Assembly (NCBI GenBank): GCA_900320285.1
Contig: ONRQ01000008.1
Coordinates: 1-43,572, forward strand
Direction of reading: 5' to 3'
DNA length: 43,572 bases
Source: an uncultured Eubacteriales bacterium
Lineage (GTDB): Bacteria > Bacillota > Clostridia > Peptostreptococcales > Anaerovoracaceae
Part shown: piece by piece, positions 7,717 to 17,167 of the stretch
How positions within the stretch are numbered: the stretch's first letter is position 1
Layout: the number at the start of each line of letters is the position of its first letter
Program-made: the position numbers and the translations under genes
The notes under the pieces: generated by a model
What the model saw: only the letters and a program-made list of their open reading frames with translations
Databases searched by the model: none
Told to the model about the DNA's origin: nothing

Positions 7717-8910
7717 ATGAATTTCATCTTTGTATCACCGAATTTTCCGCACACTTACTGGCAGTTCTGTGACAGGCTGAAAAAGAACGGAATAAATGTG
7801 CTCGGAATAGGAGACGCGCCTTATGACACTCTGGAAGAGCCCCTTAAGGCGGCCCTGACGGAATACTATAAAGTAGACAACATGGAGAATTACGATTCCA
7901 TGTATCGCGCAGTTGCGTTTCTGGCTTTCAAGTACGGAAAGATCGACTGGCTCGAGTCCAACACCGAATACTGGCTTGAACAGGACGCCAGGCTGAGAGA
8001 GGACTTCAACATCGGTTCCGGTGTTCAGCCTGACGAGCTGGCAATGTGGAAGAGCAAGTCCGCGATGAAGCCTTTCTACAAGGAAGCAGGCGTTCCGACT
8101 GCACGCAACCACAAAGTCACCACTATAGAAGCAGCACGCGAGTTTCTCGATGAGATCGGAGGCTTCCCGGTCATCGTAAAACCGGATGTAGGAGTAGGTG
8201 CGGCGGATACCTGGAAACTTGAGAACGATAAAGACCTTGAGTGGTTCTACAACAACCTTCCTGAGCATCCATATGTAATGGAAGAGTTCGTGTATGGTTA
8301 CATCTACTCATACGATGCCATCGTGAACGCGCAGGGAGAGATCCTTTTCGAGAGCTCCAACTGGTTCCCACCATCAATAGCAGATCTTGTAAACAAGGGC
8401 CTCGAGCTTATATACTACACAACTCCTGAGGTTCCTGCCCAGCTCCGCGAATACGGACGCGCAACGATAAAAGCATTTAAGGTAAGGAGCAGATTCGTCC
8501 ACTTCGAGTTCTTCCGCCTTACTCAGGCAAGAAAGAATCTTGGCGAAGTTGGGGATTTTGTAGGTCTTGAAGTCAATATGAGACCTGCCGGCGGATATAC
8601 GCCTGACATGATGAACTATGCTCACAACGCAGACGTATACGAGATCTGGGCTGAAATGGTAGCTTACAATGAGCGCCGCCTGCCTGACATAGGAGGAGAC
8701 CAGTACTGCGCTTATGCATCCAGAAAGGACATCCACCAGTATAAGCACAGCCATGAAGAGGTGCTGGAGAAATACGGACACTGTATGAAGATGTGCGAGC
8801 GCATGCCTGACGTGCTGTCCGGAGCTATGGGCAATCAGTTCTACACTGCCGTATTCAAGACATTCGAAGAGGTTGAGGAATTCAATAACTTCGTAACTGA
8901 ACGCGCGTAA
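7717..8910 (+). CDS. ATP-grasp ligase of unknown substrate
   Basis: A 397-residue protein with ATP-grasp features: the GFPVIVKPDVGVGA nucleotide loop (about 149-162), EEFVYG, and the metal-binding LEVNMRPAGGYTPD (about 283-296). ATP-grasp enzymes join a carboxylate to an amine, thiol or similar nucleophile through an acyl-phosphate. The N-terminus (FVSPNFPHTYWQFCDRL) is a pre-ATP-grasp domain of the kind found in biotin-carboxylase-like and carbamoyl-phosphate-synthase-like members. The substrate is unknown. GGGAGAGGG stands just before ATG. An esterase gene follows after 42 bases; the two probably act together, for instance in making and cleaving an ester or amide, which is inference. Confidence 0.75.
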   Translation: MNFIFVSPNFPHTYWQFCDRLKKNGINVLGIGDAPYDTLEEPLKAALTEYYKVDNMENYDSMYRAVAFLAFKYGKIDWLESNTEYWLEQDARLREDFNIGSGVQPDELAMWKSKSAMKPFYKEAGVPTARNHKVTTIEAAREFLDEIGGFPVIVKPDVGVGAADTWKLENDKDLEWFYNNLPEHPYVMEEFVYGYIYSYDAIVNAQGEILFESSNWFPPSIADLVNKGLELIYYTTPEVPAQLREYGRATIKAFKVRSRFVHFEFFRLTQARKNLGEVGDFVGLEVNMRPAGGYTPDMMNYAHNADVYEIWAEMVAYNERRLPDIGGDQYCAYASRKDIHQYKHSHEEVLEKYGHCMKMCERMPDVLSGAMGNQFYTAVFKTFEEVEEFNNFVTERA

Positions 8911-8952
8911 ATATAAAAATGAAAAACAATTAAAAGATAAAGGGGAAATATA

Positions 8953-9687
8953 ATGAACGATTATTACAAGAAAGAATACAGCTGGATAATGGACAGAGAG
9001 ATGGAGCACGCGATCTTCGGAGACAGCGGCAGACTCTGCGTAGCTTTCGGACCTCAGAACGGTCACACATACGACTTCCGCAACTTCGGAATGATCGACA
9101 CCATCGCACCGTGGATCGAGGCAGGTAAGCTGAGAGTGCTCTGCGTTGACAGCATCGATGAGGAAACATGGTCTGCAGAAGGAAGAAACGAGCGCGAAAG
9201 ACTCGAACTTCAGGAGAGATGGTTCCGCTATGTTACAGACGAACTCGTACCGCAGTATCTCGGAGACGAGAGAGCGATCACAACGGGATGCAGTATGGGT
9301 GCTACCCACGCCATGAACTTCTTTGCACGCCGTCCGGATCTTTTCGGAGGAGTAATTTCCATGAGCGGTCTGTATGACACCAACTACTTCTTCCACGGAT
9401 ACAAAGATGACCTCACATACGCAAATTCACCGATCGAGTTCATTCCTAATATGCCTGAGCATCATCCGTGGATGGATCTGTACAGACAGAGCAGCATTAT
9501 CTTCTGCTGCGGCCAGGGCGCATGGGAAGATGAGATGAGAGTAGACCTTCAGAAACTGCACGAGGCCTTTGAAGGAAAGGGAATACCTCACTGGGCTGAC
9601 TACTGGGGCTATGATGTTAATCATGACTGGCCTTGGTGGAGAAAACAGCTCCCGTATTTCATGAGCAACATACTCGGCCAGCCGTGA
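8953..9687 (+). CDS. Alpha/beta-hydrolase esterase
   Basis: A 244-residue cytoplasmic protein of the esterase-D/putative esterase type. The nucleophile elbow is GCSMGA with Ser114, a likely catalytic His224 lies in NHDWPWW, and an acid comes from the intervening loop. A His-rich segment (HHPW) and many Trp/Tyr residues suggest an aromatic or peptidyl substrate pocket, but the substrate is unknown. It has no signal peptide. It is the last gene before a strong terminator at 9696 and is best read as the partner of the ATP-grasp enzyme upstream. Confidence 0.75.
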   Translation: MNDYYKKEYSWIMDREMEHAIFGDSGRLCVAFGPQNGHTYDFRNFGMIDTIAPWIEAGKLRVLCVDSIDEETWSAEGRNERERLELQERWFRYVTDELVPQYLGDERAITTGCSMGATHAMNFFARRPDLFGGVISMSGLYDTNYFFHGYKDDLTYANSPIEFIPNMPEHHPWMDLYRQSSIIFCCGQGAWEDEMRVDLQKLHEAFEGKGIPHWADYWGYDVNHDWPWWRKQLPYFMSNILGQP

Positions 9688-9695
9688 TAGAAATC

Positions 9696-9716
9696 AGCGC
9701 CTCCGGGCGCTTTTTT
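9696..9716 (+). terminator. Rho-independent terminator after the esterase
   Basis: AGCGCC-TCCG-GGCGCT is followed by six T. It separates this operon from the heat-shock promoter. Confidence 0.9.
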
Positions 9717-9743
9717 CATTGATAAAAAAGTGTCGAAAACCTA

Positions 9744-9772
9744 TTGACAATAGGGTTTTGTGCGAGTATATT
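9744..9772 (+). promoter_or_regulatory. Sigma-A promoter of the hrcA operon
   Basis: A perfect TTGACA (9744-9749), a 17-bp spacer and TATATT (9767-9772). The CIRCE operator begins about 12 bases after the -10 box, so it covers the start of the transcript. Confidence 0.9.
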
Positions 9773-9783
9773 ATGTCTAGTAA

Positions 9784-9810
9784 TTAGCACTCTCACTCGA
9801 TGAGTGCTAA
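9784..9810 (+). promoter_or_regulatory. CIRCE operator (HrcA binding site)
   Basis: An exact TTAGCACTC-N9-GAGTGCTAA inverted repeat, the consensus CIRCE element. HrcA bound here represses the operon until heat or unfolded protein draws GroE away; groESL is not in the window. Confidence 0.97.
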
Positions 9811-9839
9811 CAAACAAGACTAATTCAGGGAGGCAAGAC

Positions 9840-10904
9840 ATGGATCTGAGCGAAAGACAATTACAGATACTGCAGGCGATCATAACAGATTATGTAGAGA
9901 ACGCCGAGCCGGTCGGGTCGAGATCGATCGCAAAGAAATATGACCTTGGTGTCAGCCCTGCGACCATACGAAACGAGATGTCCGATCTGGAGGAAATGGG
10001 TTACCTTACACATCCTCATACGTCGGCAGGCAGAGTTCCTTCAGACAAGGCATACAGACTGTATGTAAATGAGCTGATGAAAAAGAAGAACCTAAGCGCC
10101 AAGGACAAGCGCATGATCAACGACAGACTGTCTGCCAGCAGAGATGAGTTCGACCGAACCATCAGACATGCTGCAGAGCTTCTGTCAGAGATCACACATC
10201 TGGCTTCGTTCGCTATGACGCCTGCCACCAATGAAGAAACCATAAGTTTCATAAAACTCTTACCGGTAGATGAGCGCACCCTTATTCTCATGATAGTGAG
10301 TGAGGGCGGACAGGTAACAAATACGACACTCAGACTGACCGTGCCGTATACTCAGGAGGCGCTCGATCTTCTTAGCAAGAACATGACAGTCAGCTACAAG
10401 GGCCGAACCCTGGATGATGTTCTCAAGAGCGAGATCATCCACGATGTAGGCTCGGACATAGAAGCCCTGAGCTCGCTCAGGGGCAGCGTAATGCCGAGCT
10501 TCCTCAGAACGCTCGAAGACATGCTGAATGTCAATCTGTATATGGAGGGTATGACGAACATCTTCAATCTGCCGGAGTATACCAGTATAGACAGGGCGAG
10601 GGACTTCATGGAACTCTTTGCTCGTAAAGACTGGTTCACGCAGAAGATGCTCGCAAGAGATAACGGAGTCGTTGTCACCATCGGTGACGAGAATGACACC
10701 ATGAAAGACTGCACGCTGATCACGGCAACATATCATGTGGACGGCAAGCTAGTCGGAAAGATCGGAGTCATTGGACCGACAAGAATGAAATATGACGAGA
10801 TAACGTCCATCATGGAATATCTCACTAATAATCTGAGTGAGTGTTTCAAGCTGCCGGGCAGCACCGCTGACGAAAATGCCGGCGACAAAAGGCAGAAGAA
10901 ATAA
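9840..10904 (+). CDS. hrcA: Heat-inducible transcription repressor HrcA
   Basis: A 354-residue repressor of class I heat-shock genes. The N-terminal winged helix contains SERQLQILQAIITDYVENAEPVGS and SPATIRNEMSDLEEMGYLTHPHTSAGRVPSDKAYR, diagnostic for HrcA; the rest is the GAF-like dimerisation domain. ATG 9840 is chosen because AGGGAGG sits 6 bases upstream; an in-frame GTG at 9804 lies inside the CIRCE element and has no ribosome binding site. It is the first gene of hrcA-grpE-dnaK-dnaJ and is autoregulated through CIRCE. Confidence 0.97.
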   Translation: MDLSERQLQILQAIITDYVENAEPVGSRSIAKKYDLGVSPATIRNEMSDLEEMGYLTHPHTSAGRVPSDKAYRLYVNELMKKKNLSAKDKRMINDRLSASRDEFDRTIRHAAELLSEITHLASFAMTPATNEETISFIKLLPVDERTLILMIVSEGGQVTNTTLRLTVPYTQEALDLLSKNMTVSYKGRTLDDVLKSEIIHDVGSDIEALSSLRGSVMPSFLRTLEDMLNVNLYMEGMTNIFNLPEYTSIDRARDFMELFARKDWFTQKMLARDNGVVVTIGDENDTMKDCTLITATYHVDGKLVGKIGVIGPTRMKYDEITSIMEYLTNNLSECFKLPGSTADENAGDKRQKK

Positions 10905-10936
10905 AACAATAAACCGCACGAAAGGAATTATTACTG

Positions 10937-11515
10937 ATGTCAGAAGACAAGAAAAAGCAGATCCCGATTGAAGACAGCGTGGATGAAGCTGAAGAAGTAA
11001 AGGCTGAGGAAGCTGAAGAGAAGGCTGAAGGCGAAGCTGCTGAAGAAGCGGAAAAGGAAGATAAGGAAAACAAGGCTGAAGAAGAAGCGAAGAAGGCTGA
11101 GGAAGCCGAATCTGAGCGTTACATGAGGCTGATGGCAGAGTTCCAGAACTTCAAGAAAAGAGCCGCCAGAGAAAAGTCGGATATTCATGCTTATGCCAAT
11201 GAAAAGATTGTAGGAGAGCTTCTTCCGGTGCTCGACAACTTTGAAAGAGCACTTGATGCAGAGGGCGGCGACCTTGAAGCTTATGCAAAGGGAATGCAGC
11301 TCATATTCGAGCAGCTGAAAACAGCACTTGAGAACGCGGGTCTCGAAGAGATCAAAGCTATGGATGAGACATTCGATCCGAATGTACATAATGCCGTAAT
11401 GACAGATAACCTTGAGGATAAAGAGGACGGCACAATCACTAAAGTCCTTCAGAAAGGCTATAAGCTCAAGGACAAAGTGATAAGACCATCCATGGTAGCG
11501 GTTAATAAAAAATAG
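10937..11515 (+). CDS. grpE: Nucleotide exchange factor GrpE
   Basis: A 192-residue co-chaperone that releases ADP from DnaK. A long Glu/Ala/Lys-rich N-terminus (about 1-60) leads into the coiled-coil dimer helix (RYMRLMAEFQNFKKRAAREK) and the beta-domain with the FDPNVHNAVM signature and final GYKLKDKVIRPSMVAV. Length is normal for the family. It lies 32 bases after hrcA and 35 bases before dnaK, in the same operon. Confidence 0.96.
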   Translation: MSEDKKKQIPIEDSVDEAEEVKAEEAEEKAEGEAAEEAEKEDKENKAEEEAKKAEEAESERYMRLMAEFQNFKKRAAREKSDIHAYANEKIVGELLPVLDNFERALDAEGGDLEAYAKGMQLIFEQLKTALENAGLEEIKAMDETFDPNVHNAVMTDNLEDKEDGTITKVLQKGYKLKDKVIRPSMVAVNKK

Positions 11516-11550
11516 TTAATAAACCTAGTTGAATACAGGAGGAAATAAAA

Positions 11551-13452
11551 ATGAGCAAAGTTATAGGAATCGATCTGGGTACCACCAACAGCTGCGTTGC
11601 AGTACTTGAAGGCGGAGAGCCTACAGTTATTACAAATTCTGAAGGTATGAGAACAACACCTTCAGTAGTATCTTTCACAAAGAGCGGCGAGAGACTCGTC
11701 GGCGAGACCGCAAAGAGAATCGCGATCACAGAGCCTGAGGGCACAGTATCTTCCATCAAGAGACACATGGGTGAAAACTACACAGTAAATCTCCGCGGAA
11801 AAGACTATACACCACAGGACATCTCGGCAATGATCCTTCAGAAGCTGAAAGCTGACGCTGAGGCATATCTCGGCGAGAAGGTAACAGAGGCTGTTATCAC
11901 AGTTCCTGCTTACTTCAGCGATGCTCAGAAGCAGGCTACAAAGGATGCAGGCAAGATCGCAGGTCTTGAGGTAAAGAGAATCATCAACGAGCCTACAGCT
12001 GCTTCACTGGCATACGGACTCGATAAGGACACAGGAAGCCATAAGATCCTGGTATACGACCTGGGAGGCGGCACATTCGATGTATCCGTACTCGAGCTCG
12101 GAGACGGAGTATTTGAAGTACTCGCTACAAACGGTGATACACACCTCGGCGGTGATGACTTCGATAACGCACTGATGAACTTCCTTGCAGACAGCTTCCA
12201 GAAAGAGAACGGCATCGACCTCAGACAGGACAAGATGGCTCTTCAGAGACTCAAAGAAGCAGCTGAAAAGGCAAAGAAGGAGCTCTCGACAGCACAGACC
12301 ACAAAGGTCAACCTGCCGTTCATCGCTGCAAACGCAAACGGTCCGCTCCATCTGGATATGGACGTAACAAGAGCAAGATTCGAGCAGCTGACAAAGAACC
12401 TCGTAGACAGAACCATCGAGCCTATGCACAAGGCAATGAAGGACGCCGGAGTTACCTCTGCTGACCTCGAGAAGGTTATCCTTGTAGGCGGTTCCACAAG
12501 AATCCCTGCAGTTCAGGAAGCAGTAAAAAGCGTAACAGGCAAGGAGCCGTTCAAGGGCATCAATCCTGACGAGTGCGTAGCTATCGGAGCTGCTATTCAG
12601 GCAGGCGTACTTACAGGTGAAGTCAACGATATTCTGCTCCTCGATGTTACACCGCTGTCACTCTCCATCGAGACACTCGGCGGAGTTGCTACTAAACTTA
12701 TCGAGAGAAATACAACTATTCCTACAAAGAAGAGCCAGATCTTCTCTACAGCAGCGGATAATCAGACTGCAGTAGACATTCACGTAATGCAGGGTGAGAG
12801 AGAAATGGCTGCCGGCAACATTACACTCGGCAGATTCCAGCTTACAGGCATTGCACCGGCTCCTCGCGGAATCCCTCAGATCGAGGTTACATTCGATATC
12901 GACGCTAACGGTATTGTAAACGTAAGCGCTAAGGACATGGCCACAGGAAAAGAGCAGAAAATCACTATCACTTCTTCCACAAAGCTGACCGACGAAGAGA
13001 TCAATGCAAAGATCAAAGAAGCTGAGCAGTTCGCAGAGCAGGACAAGAAGCAGAAAGAGACAGTTGAGACAAAGAACCAGTCCGAGGGCATGATTTTCGA
13101 GATCGAGAAGCAGCTCAAGGAACTCGGCGACAAGGTCACAGAGTCTGAGAAGGCTGCAGTTGAAGCGGCAAAGGATGAGCTCCAGAAGGCAGTCGACGCA
13201 GGTAATGTTGACGACATGAAGGCAAAGATGGAGGCACTCACAAATGCGTTCTATCCGATCTCAACAAGGATCTATCAGGAAGCTCAGGCTGCACAGCAGG
13301 GCGCTGCAGGCGGACAGGGATTCGACCCTAACAACATGGGCGGATTCAATCCTAACATGGGCGGCGCAGGATTCAACCCTGGCAACATGGGCGGAAATTC
13401 GGCTCCTGACGACGGAACTGTAGATGCTGACTACGAAGTAGTTGACGACTAG
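11551..13452 (+). CDS. dnaK: Hsp70 chaperone DnaK
   Basis: A 633-residue Hsp70 with an N-terminal ATPase domain ([37 protein letters not shown]), a substrate-binding domain (about 365-510), a helical lid, a Gly/Asn/Met-rich tail and the typical DADYEVVDD ending. It binds exposed hydrophobic peptides in an ATP cycle driven by DnaJ and GrpE. CAGGAGG lies about 10 bases upstream of ATG. A large hairpin with a T-run separates it from dnaJ and may lower dnaJ expression. Confidence 0.99.
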   Translation: MSKVIGIDLGTTNSCVAVLEGGEPTVITNSEGMRTTPSVVSFTKSGERLVGETAKRIAITEPEGTVSSIKRHMGENYTVNLRGKDYTPQDISAMILQKLKADAEAYLGEKVTEAVITVPAYFSDAQKQATKDAGKIAGLEVKRIINEPTAASLAYGLDKDTGSHKILVYDLGGGTFDVSVLELGDGVFEVLATNGDTHLGGDDFDNALMNFLADSFQKENGIDLRQDKMALQRLKEAAEKAKKELSTAQTTKVNLPFIAANANGPLHLDMDVTRARFEQLTKNLVDRTIEPMHKAMKDAGVTSADLEKVILVGGSTRIPAVQEAVKSVTGKEPFKGINPDECVAIGAAIQAGVLTGEVNDILLLDVTPLSLSIETLGGVATKLIERNTTIPTKKSQIFSTAADNQTAVDIHVMQGEREMAAGNITLGRFQLTGIAPAPRGIPQIEVTFDIDANGIVNVSAKDMATGKEQKITITSSTKLTDEEINAKIKEAEQFAEQDKKQKETVETKNQSEGMIFEIEKQLKELGDKVTESEKAAVEAAKDELQKAVDAGNVDDMKAKMEALTNAFYPISTRIYQEAQAAQQGAAGGQGFDPNNMGGFNPNMGGAGFNPGNMGGNSAPDDGTVDADYEVVDD

Positions 13453-13464
13453 GATCAAAAATAA

Positions 13465-13507
13465 AAAACTCGTGAGCGGGGGGTCATACTCCCGCAAATG
13501 AGTTTTT
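13465..13507 (+). terminator. Hairpin with T-run between dnaK and dnaJ (attenuator or terminator)
   Basis: AAAACTC pairs with GAGTTTT around an inner GCGGG/CCCGC stem, and T residues follow. It may stop part of the transcription, protect the dnaK mRNA end, or both. No promoter is evident before dnaJ, so read-through is likely. Confidence 0.7.
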
Positions 13508-13543
13508 GAAGATCGCAATAAACTAAGAAAGGTAATTACCTAT

Positions 13544-14701
13544 ATGGCAGATAAAAGGGATTATTACGAGGTCCTCGGGGTCAACAAGGGATCATCGGAT
13601 GCTGAAATAAAAAAGGCTTATCATAAGCTTGCCATGAAGTATCACCCTGACAAAAATCCCGGTGACAAGGAGGCAGAGGAGAAGTTCAAGGAAGTCAATG
13701 AGGCGTACGAAGTTCTCTCGGATCCCGATAAAAAGGACAAATATGACAGATTCGGATTTGCGGGCGTAGACCCTAACTTCGGAGCCGGCCAGGGCGGATT
13801 CGGCGGATTCGGCGGATTCGGCAACTTCGGAGGAGGCTTCGGCGGAGCCGGTATGAATTTCGACGACATATTCGATATGTTCGGGGGAATGGGCGGAAGC
13901 AGAAGATCTTCGAGAAGAGGCGGCCCGCAGAAGGGCAGAGACCTGCAGAAGACGATCACGATCGACTTTACAGATGCCCTGTTCGGCTGCAGCAAGCAGA
14001 TCGAGATTGCAAAGAATGTCAAGTGCAAGACCTGCGGCGGAACCGGAGCTAAGCCGGGTACGAGCAAGAAAACATGCGATCAGTGCGGCGGAAGCGGCCA
14101 GATCTCACAGGTAAGCAATACACCTTTCGGCAGATTCCAGAATATTACAACCTGCCCTAAGTGCGGCGGTACCGGTCAGATGATAGAGGCTCCATGTACC
14201 GACTGCGGAGGCAGCGGTGTCAACCACAAGACGGTAAAGATCAAAGTCGATATCCCTGCTGGAGTCGACACTGACAGCATCGTAACCGTCAGAGGCCAGG
14301 GCGAGCCGGGAATCAACGGCGGACCGGACGGCGATCTCTACATCGTTGTAAATGTAAGACCGCACAGCACCTATAAGAGAAGAGGAGATGACCTTTATCT
14401 TGAAATGCCTATCACATTCGATGTGGCAGCTCTTGGAGGCAAGGTGCAGGTACCGGGATTCGGTGAAAGCTACAGCTACACCATTACGCCTGGCACACAG
14501 ACCGGATCATCGTTCAGGCTGAAAGGAAAAGGCGTGCCTAATGTAAGAACAGGCCGCAAGGGTGATCTGTACGTAAAGGTTGTGGTTGAAGTTCCGACAC
14601 ATCTGAACCGCAAGGAGAAGAAAGCCATCGAGGAGATGGCCCAGAAGATCGGAAATGAATCATATCCGAAGAGGGAAAGGTTCAGCAAGCTGAAATTCTG
14701 A
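13544..14701 (+). CDS. dnaJ: Hsp40 co-chaperone DnaJ
   Basis: A 385-residue class I DnaJ. It has a J-domain with YHPDKNPGD (HPD motif), a Gly/Phe-rich linker ([15 protein letters not shown]), four zinc-binding CxxCxGxG repeats ([32 protein letters not shown]), and the C-terminal substrate-binding domains. It stimulates DnaK ATPase and delivers unfolded clients. It is the last gene of the CIRCE operon and ends at a hairpin 14724-14751. Confidence 0.98.
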   Translation: MADKRDYYEVLGVNKGSSDAEIKKAYHKLAMKYHPDKNPGDKEAEEKFKEVNEAYEVLSDPDKKDKYDRFGFAGVDPNFGAGQGGFGGFGGFGNFGGGFGGAGMNFDDIFDMFGGMGGSRRSSRRGGPQKGRDLQKTITIDFTDALFGCSKQIEIAKNVKCKTCGGTGAKPGTSKKTCDQCGGSGQISQVSNTPFGRFQNITTCPKCGGTGQMIEAPCTDCGGSGVNHKTVKIKVDIPAGVDTDSIVTVRGQGEPGINGGPDGDLYIVVNVRPHSTYKRRGDDLYLEMPITFDVAALGGKVQVPGFGESYSYTITPGTQTGSSFRLKGKGVPNVRTGRKGDLYVKVVVEVPTHLNRKEKKAIEEMAQKIGNESYPKRERFSKLKF

Positions 14702-14723
14702 CCACAATAACAATTACAGAAGA

Positions 14724-14751
14724 GGCGCATCGCAAATCTCTGTGATGCGCC
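14724..14751 (+). terminator. Hairpin after dnaJ, probable terminator
   Basis: GGCGCATC pairs with GATGCGCC across a 12-base loop; the following sequence is only moderately T-rich, so termination may be partial and lon may be read from the operon. Confidence 0.55.
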
Positions 14752-14788
14752 ATTCTTATATCTAAAAAAGGGTAAAAAAGGAGAAAAA

Positions 14789-17086
14789 ATGATAGTAGTA
14801 CCTGTATATAACATGATACTCGCGCCTGACGCGAATATATACTTTAACACAAATCAGGTGCGAAGGAACGCGGGCGACAAGGTGCTCGCGGTAGGCGAGA
14901 GAGTGGTTCTTATTGTAGCCAGGGATAACGAGAGCTACAGGGACCTGACTTCAGAGAGCTTTTATCCTATAGGTATATCCGGAGAAATAAAGGAAATAAA
15001 CAATCAGGGCTATGTTGTTATTCATACCGGTTACCGCGTCGATGTAGATAATGTCGAGATCGGGATCGATGAGTCCATAAGGCTCACAATGACCAGAAGA
15101 AACGACATAGACGATATGAGCAGAAGCGTTGAGAAGGAAAAGCTTGACGGTATGCTTGAGGAGATGCGCAGGTTCGCGTCAGGGTTTGAATGGGCTGATT
15201 CTGCAGAATACTGGCTCAGACAGATCGATTCACTCGAAAGAGCTGCGTGCGTCATGTCGCCGTGGATGGATATTTCAAACGCTGAAAGATATGCGATTCT
15301 TGCCGAGGACAGCCGCATGAAGAGGGCTGAGCTAATCGAAGAGGCTCTGTACGGCTTCATGGAAGTAGGCCGTATCACCAACGAAGCGATGACATCCCAG
15401 CAGGAAGAACATCAGAAGATGTATCGTGAGCAGGCCATAAAGCGCCAGATGGAGCATCTGCAGAAAGAACTCGATGAGATGCATCCCGAGAACATAACCG
15501 ACATTCGCAAATTTGAGCAGAAGATCGCGGAATCCGGCATGAACGAGACTGCGCGAAAGGAAGCCGAGAAGGTGCTTAATCGCCTGAAACAGGACGGAGG
15601 GCAGGGCGCTGAATCCGGAATGCTATACGACTACCTGGACTTTGTCACCGGTCTTTCATGGAAGAAGGAAGAGGCAAAACACATCGATCTTGAGCAGGCA
15701 CGCAAGGTCCTTGACGAGGATCATTACGGGCTTGATAAGGTCAAGGACCGCATTATCCAGCAGATAGCCGTGATGAACCTTAAAAACGAACAGTCGGGTT
15801 CCATACTTCTGTTTGTAGGAGCTCCCGGCACGGGAAAGACAAGCATAGGAAAGAGCATCGCAAGGGCGCTTGGCCGCGAATACGTAAGGGTGAGCCTTGG
15901 CGGAGTTCACGATGAATCGGATATACGCGGACACAGAAGGACTTACATAGGCGCGATGCCGGGCCGCATCATGGACGGCATACAGAAGAGTGGTGTATCC
16001 AACCCTGTAGTTGTTCTTGACGAGGTGGACAAGCTTTCGGATTCATATAACGGAAGTCCTGCGAGCGCACTGCTTGAGGTCCTGGACCCTGAGCAGAACA
16101 ATACTTTTACAGACCACTACATGAATGTTCCGTATGATCTGTCGGATGTAATGTTCATATGCACGGCAAACACAGCGGATACAATACCTGCACCGCTTCT
16201 GAACCGTATGGAAATGATCCAGTTCAGTGGATATACCCCAATTGAGAAGCTTTCAATAGCCCGTGAGCATCTGGTTCCGAAGTCGATGGAATCAATGGGC
16301 ATAGACCCGCAGAAAATGGAAATCACTGATGATGCTATCAGAAAGATCATTTCGGATTACACCATGGAAGCCGGTGTGCGCGGACTAAGAAAGCGTATAG
16401 ATACTCTTTGCCGCGCTCTGGCTGTGAAAATAGCAAGTGAACCGGATCACAGGCTGACTGTCACACCGGACGTAGTCGATGAGGAAATCGACGCAAGACC
16501 GGTGCAGCACAGCAAGATCCTGCCTGAACCGAAGGCAGGTGTTGTTACAGGACTTGCATGGACACCTGTCGGTGGTGAGATCCTTTATATTGAGACAATG
16601 TTCACAAAGGGCAAGGGAGAGATCATCATCACCGGGCAGCTTGGTGATGTAATGAGAGAATCTGCAAGGATAGCAGTGAGTCTTGTAAAGACGCTGTTCC
16701 CGGATAAAGCGAATATGTTTGCGGAGAATGACCTTCACATACACGTACCGGAAGGTGCCGTACCGAAGGACGGTCCGTCTGCAGGCATCGCGCTCACCAC
16801 GGCGCTCTCATCGCTGGTTACGGGCTGCATAGTGGACCCTCATATAGCGATGACAGGCGAGGTGGCGCTGAGAGGCGCCGTGACGCCTATCGGCGGGCTG
16901 CCTGAAAAGCTCATGGCAGCTGAGCGCGCAGGCATCACAAAGGTGTTCATCCCTGAAGAGAACGAGTACGATCTCAAAGATGTGGCTGATGAGGTCAAGG
17001 AAAAAATCGAGATCAGAACGGTTTCGAAGGTAGGAGAGGTCCTGATGGCAGTAGGAATACTTGCCGCGGAAGGAAAACAGGCTTAA
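14789..17086 (+). CDS. lon: ATP-dependent Lon protease
   Basis: A 765-residue cytoplasmic AAA+ serine protease that degrades misfolded and regulatory proteins. It has an N-terminal substrate domain (VVPVYNMILAPDA), a coiled-coil region (about 200-250), Walker A GAPGTGKTS (344-352), Walker B VVLDEVDK, and the protease domain with Ser664 in KDGPSAG and Lys707 in GGLPEKLMAAERAG. The 43-residue Ser-Lys distance equals that of E. coli Lon. GGAG stands about 7 bases upstream of ATG. It follows dnaJ directly and no second CIRCE is seen, so any heat control would be by read-through. Confidence 0.97.
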   Translation: MIVVPVYNMILAPDANIYFNTNQVRRNAGDKVLAVGERVVLIVARDNESYRDLTSESFYPIGISGEIKEINNQGYVVIHTGYRVDVDNVEIGIDESIRLTMTRRNDIDDMSRSVEKEKLDGMLEEMRRFASGFEWADSAEYWLRQIDSLERAACVMSPWMDISNAERYAILAEDSRMKRAELIEEALYGFMEVGRITNEAMTSQQEEHQKMYREQAIKRQMEHLQKELDEMHPENITDIRKFEQKIAESGMNETARKEAEKVLNRLKQDGGQGAESGMLYDYLDFVTGLSWKKEEAKHIDLEQARKVLDEDHYGLDKVKDRIIQQIAVMNLKNEQSGSILLFVGAPGTGKTSIGKSIARALGREYVRVSLGGVHDESDIRGHRRTYIGAMPGRIMDGIQKSGVSNPVVVLDEVDKLSDSYNGSPASALLEVLDPEQNNTFTDHYMNVPYDLSDVMFICTANTADTIPAPLLNRMEMIQFSGYTPIEKLSIAREHLVPKSMESMGIDPQKMEITDDAIRKIISDYTMEAGVRGLRKRIDTLCRALAVKIASEPDHRLTVTPDVVDEEIDARPVQHSKILPEPKAGVVTGLAWTPVGGEILYIETMFTKGKGEIIITGQLGDVMRESARIAVSLVKTLFPDKANMFAENDLHIHVPEGAVPKDGPSAGIALTTALSSLVTGCIVDPHIAMTGEVALRGAVTPIGGLPEKLMAAERAGITKVFIPEENEYDLKDVADEVKEKIEIRTVSKVGEVLMAVGILAAEGKQA

Positions 17087-17106
17087 AAAAGCGAAATGCA
17101 TAAACG

Positions 17107-17139
17107 AAAGACCGGTGCGGAAAGAGCACCGGTCTTTTT
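17107..17139 (+). terminator. Rho-independent terminator of lon
   Basis: A 12-bp stem AAAGACCGGTGC/GCACCGGTCTTT ends in five T. It also lies between convergent genes and may work weakly for the opposite strand. Confidence 0.9.
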
Positions 17140-17167
17140 GACGATAATATTGTATTGGTAGAACAGG

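Noticed and set aside
9804-9840. GTG 9804 as the hrcA start
   Set aside because: It lies within the CIRCE element and lacks a ribosome binding site; ATG 9840 has AGGGAGG 6 bases upstream.
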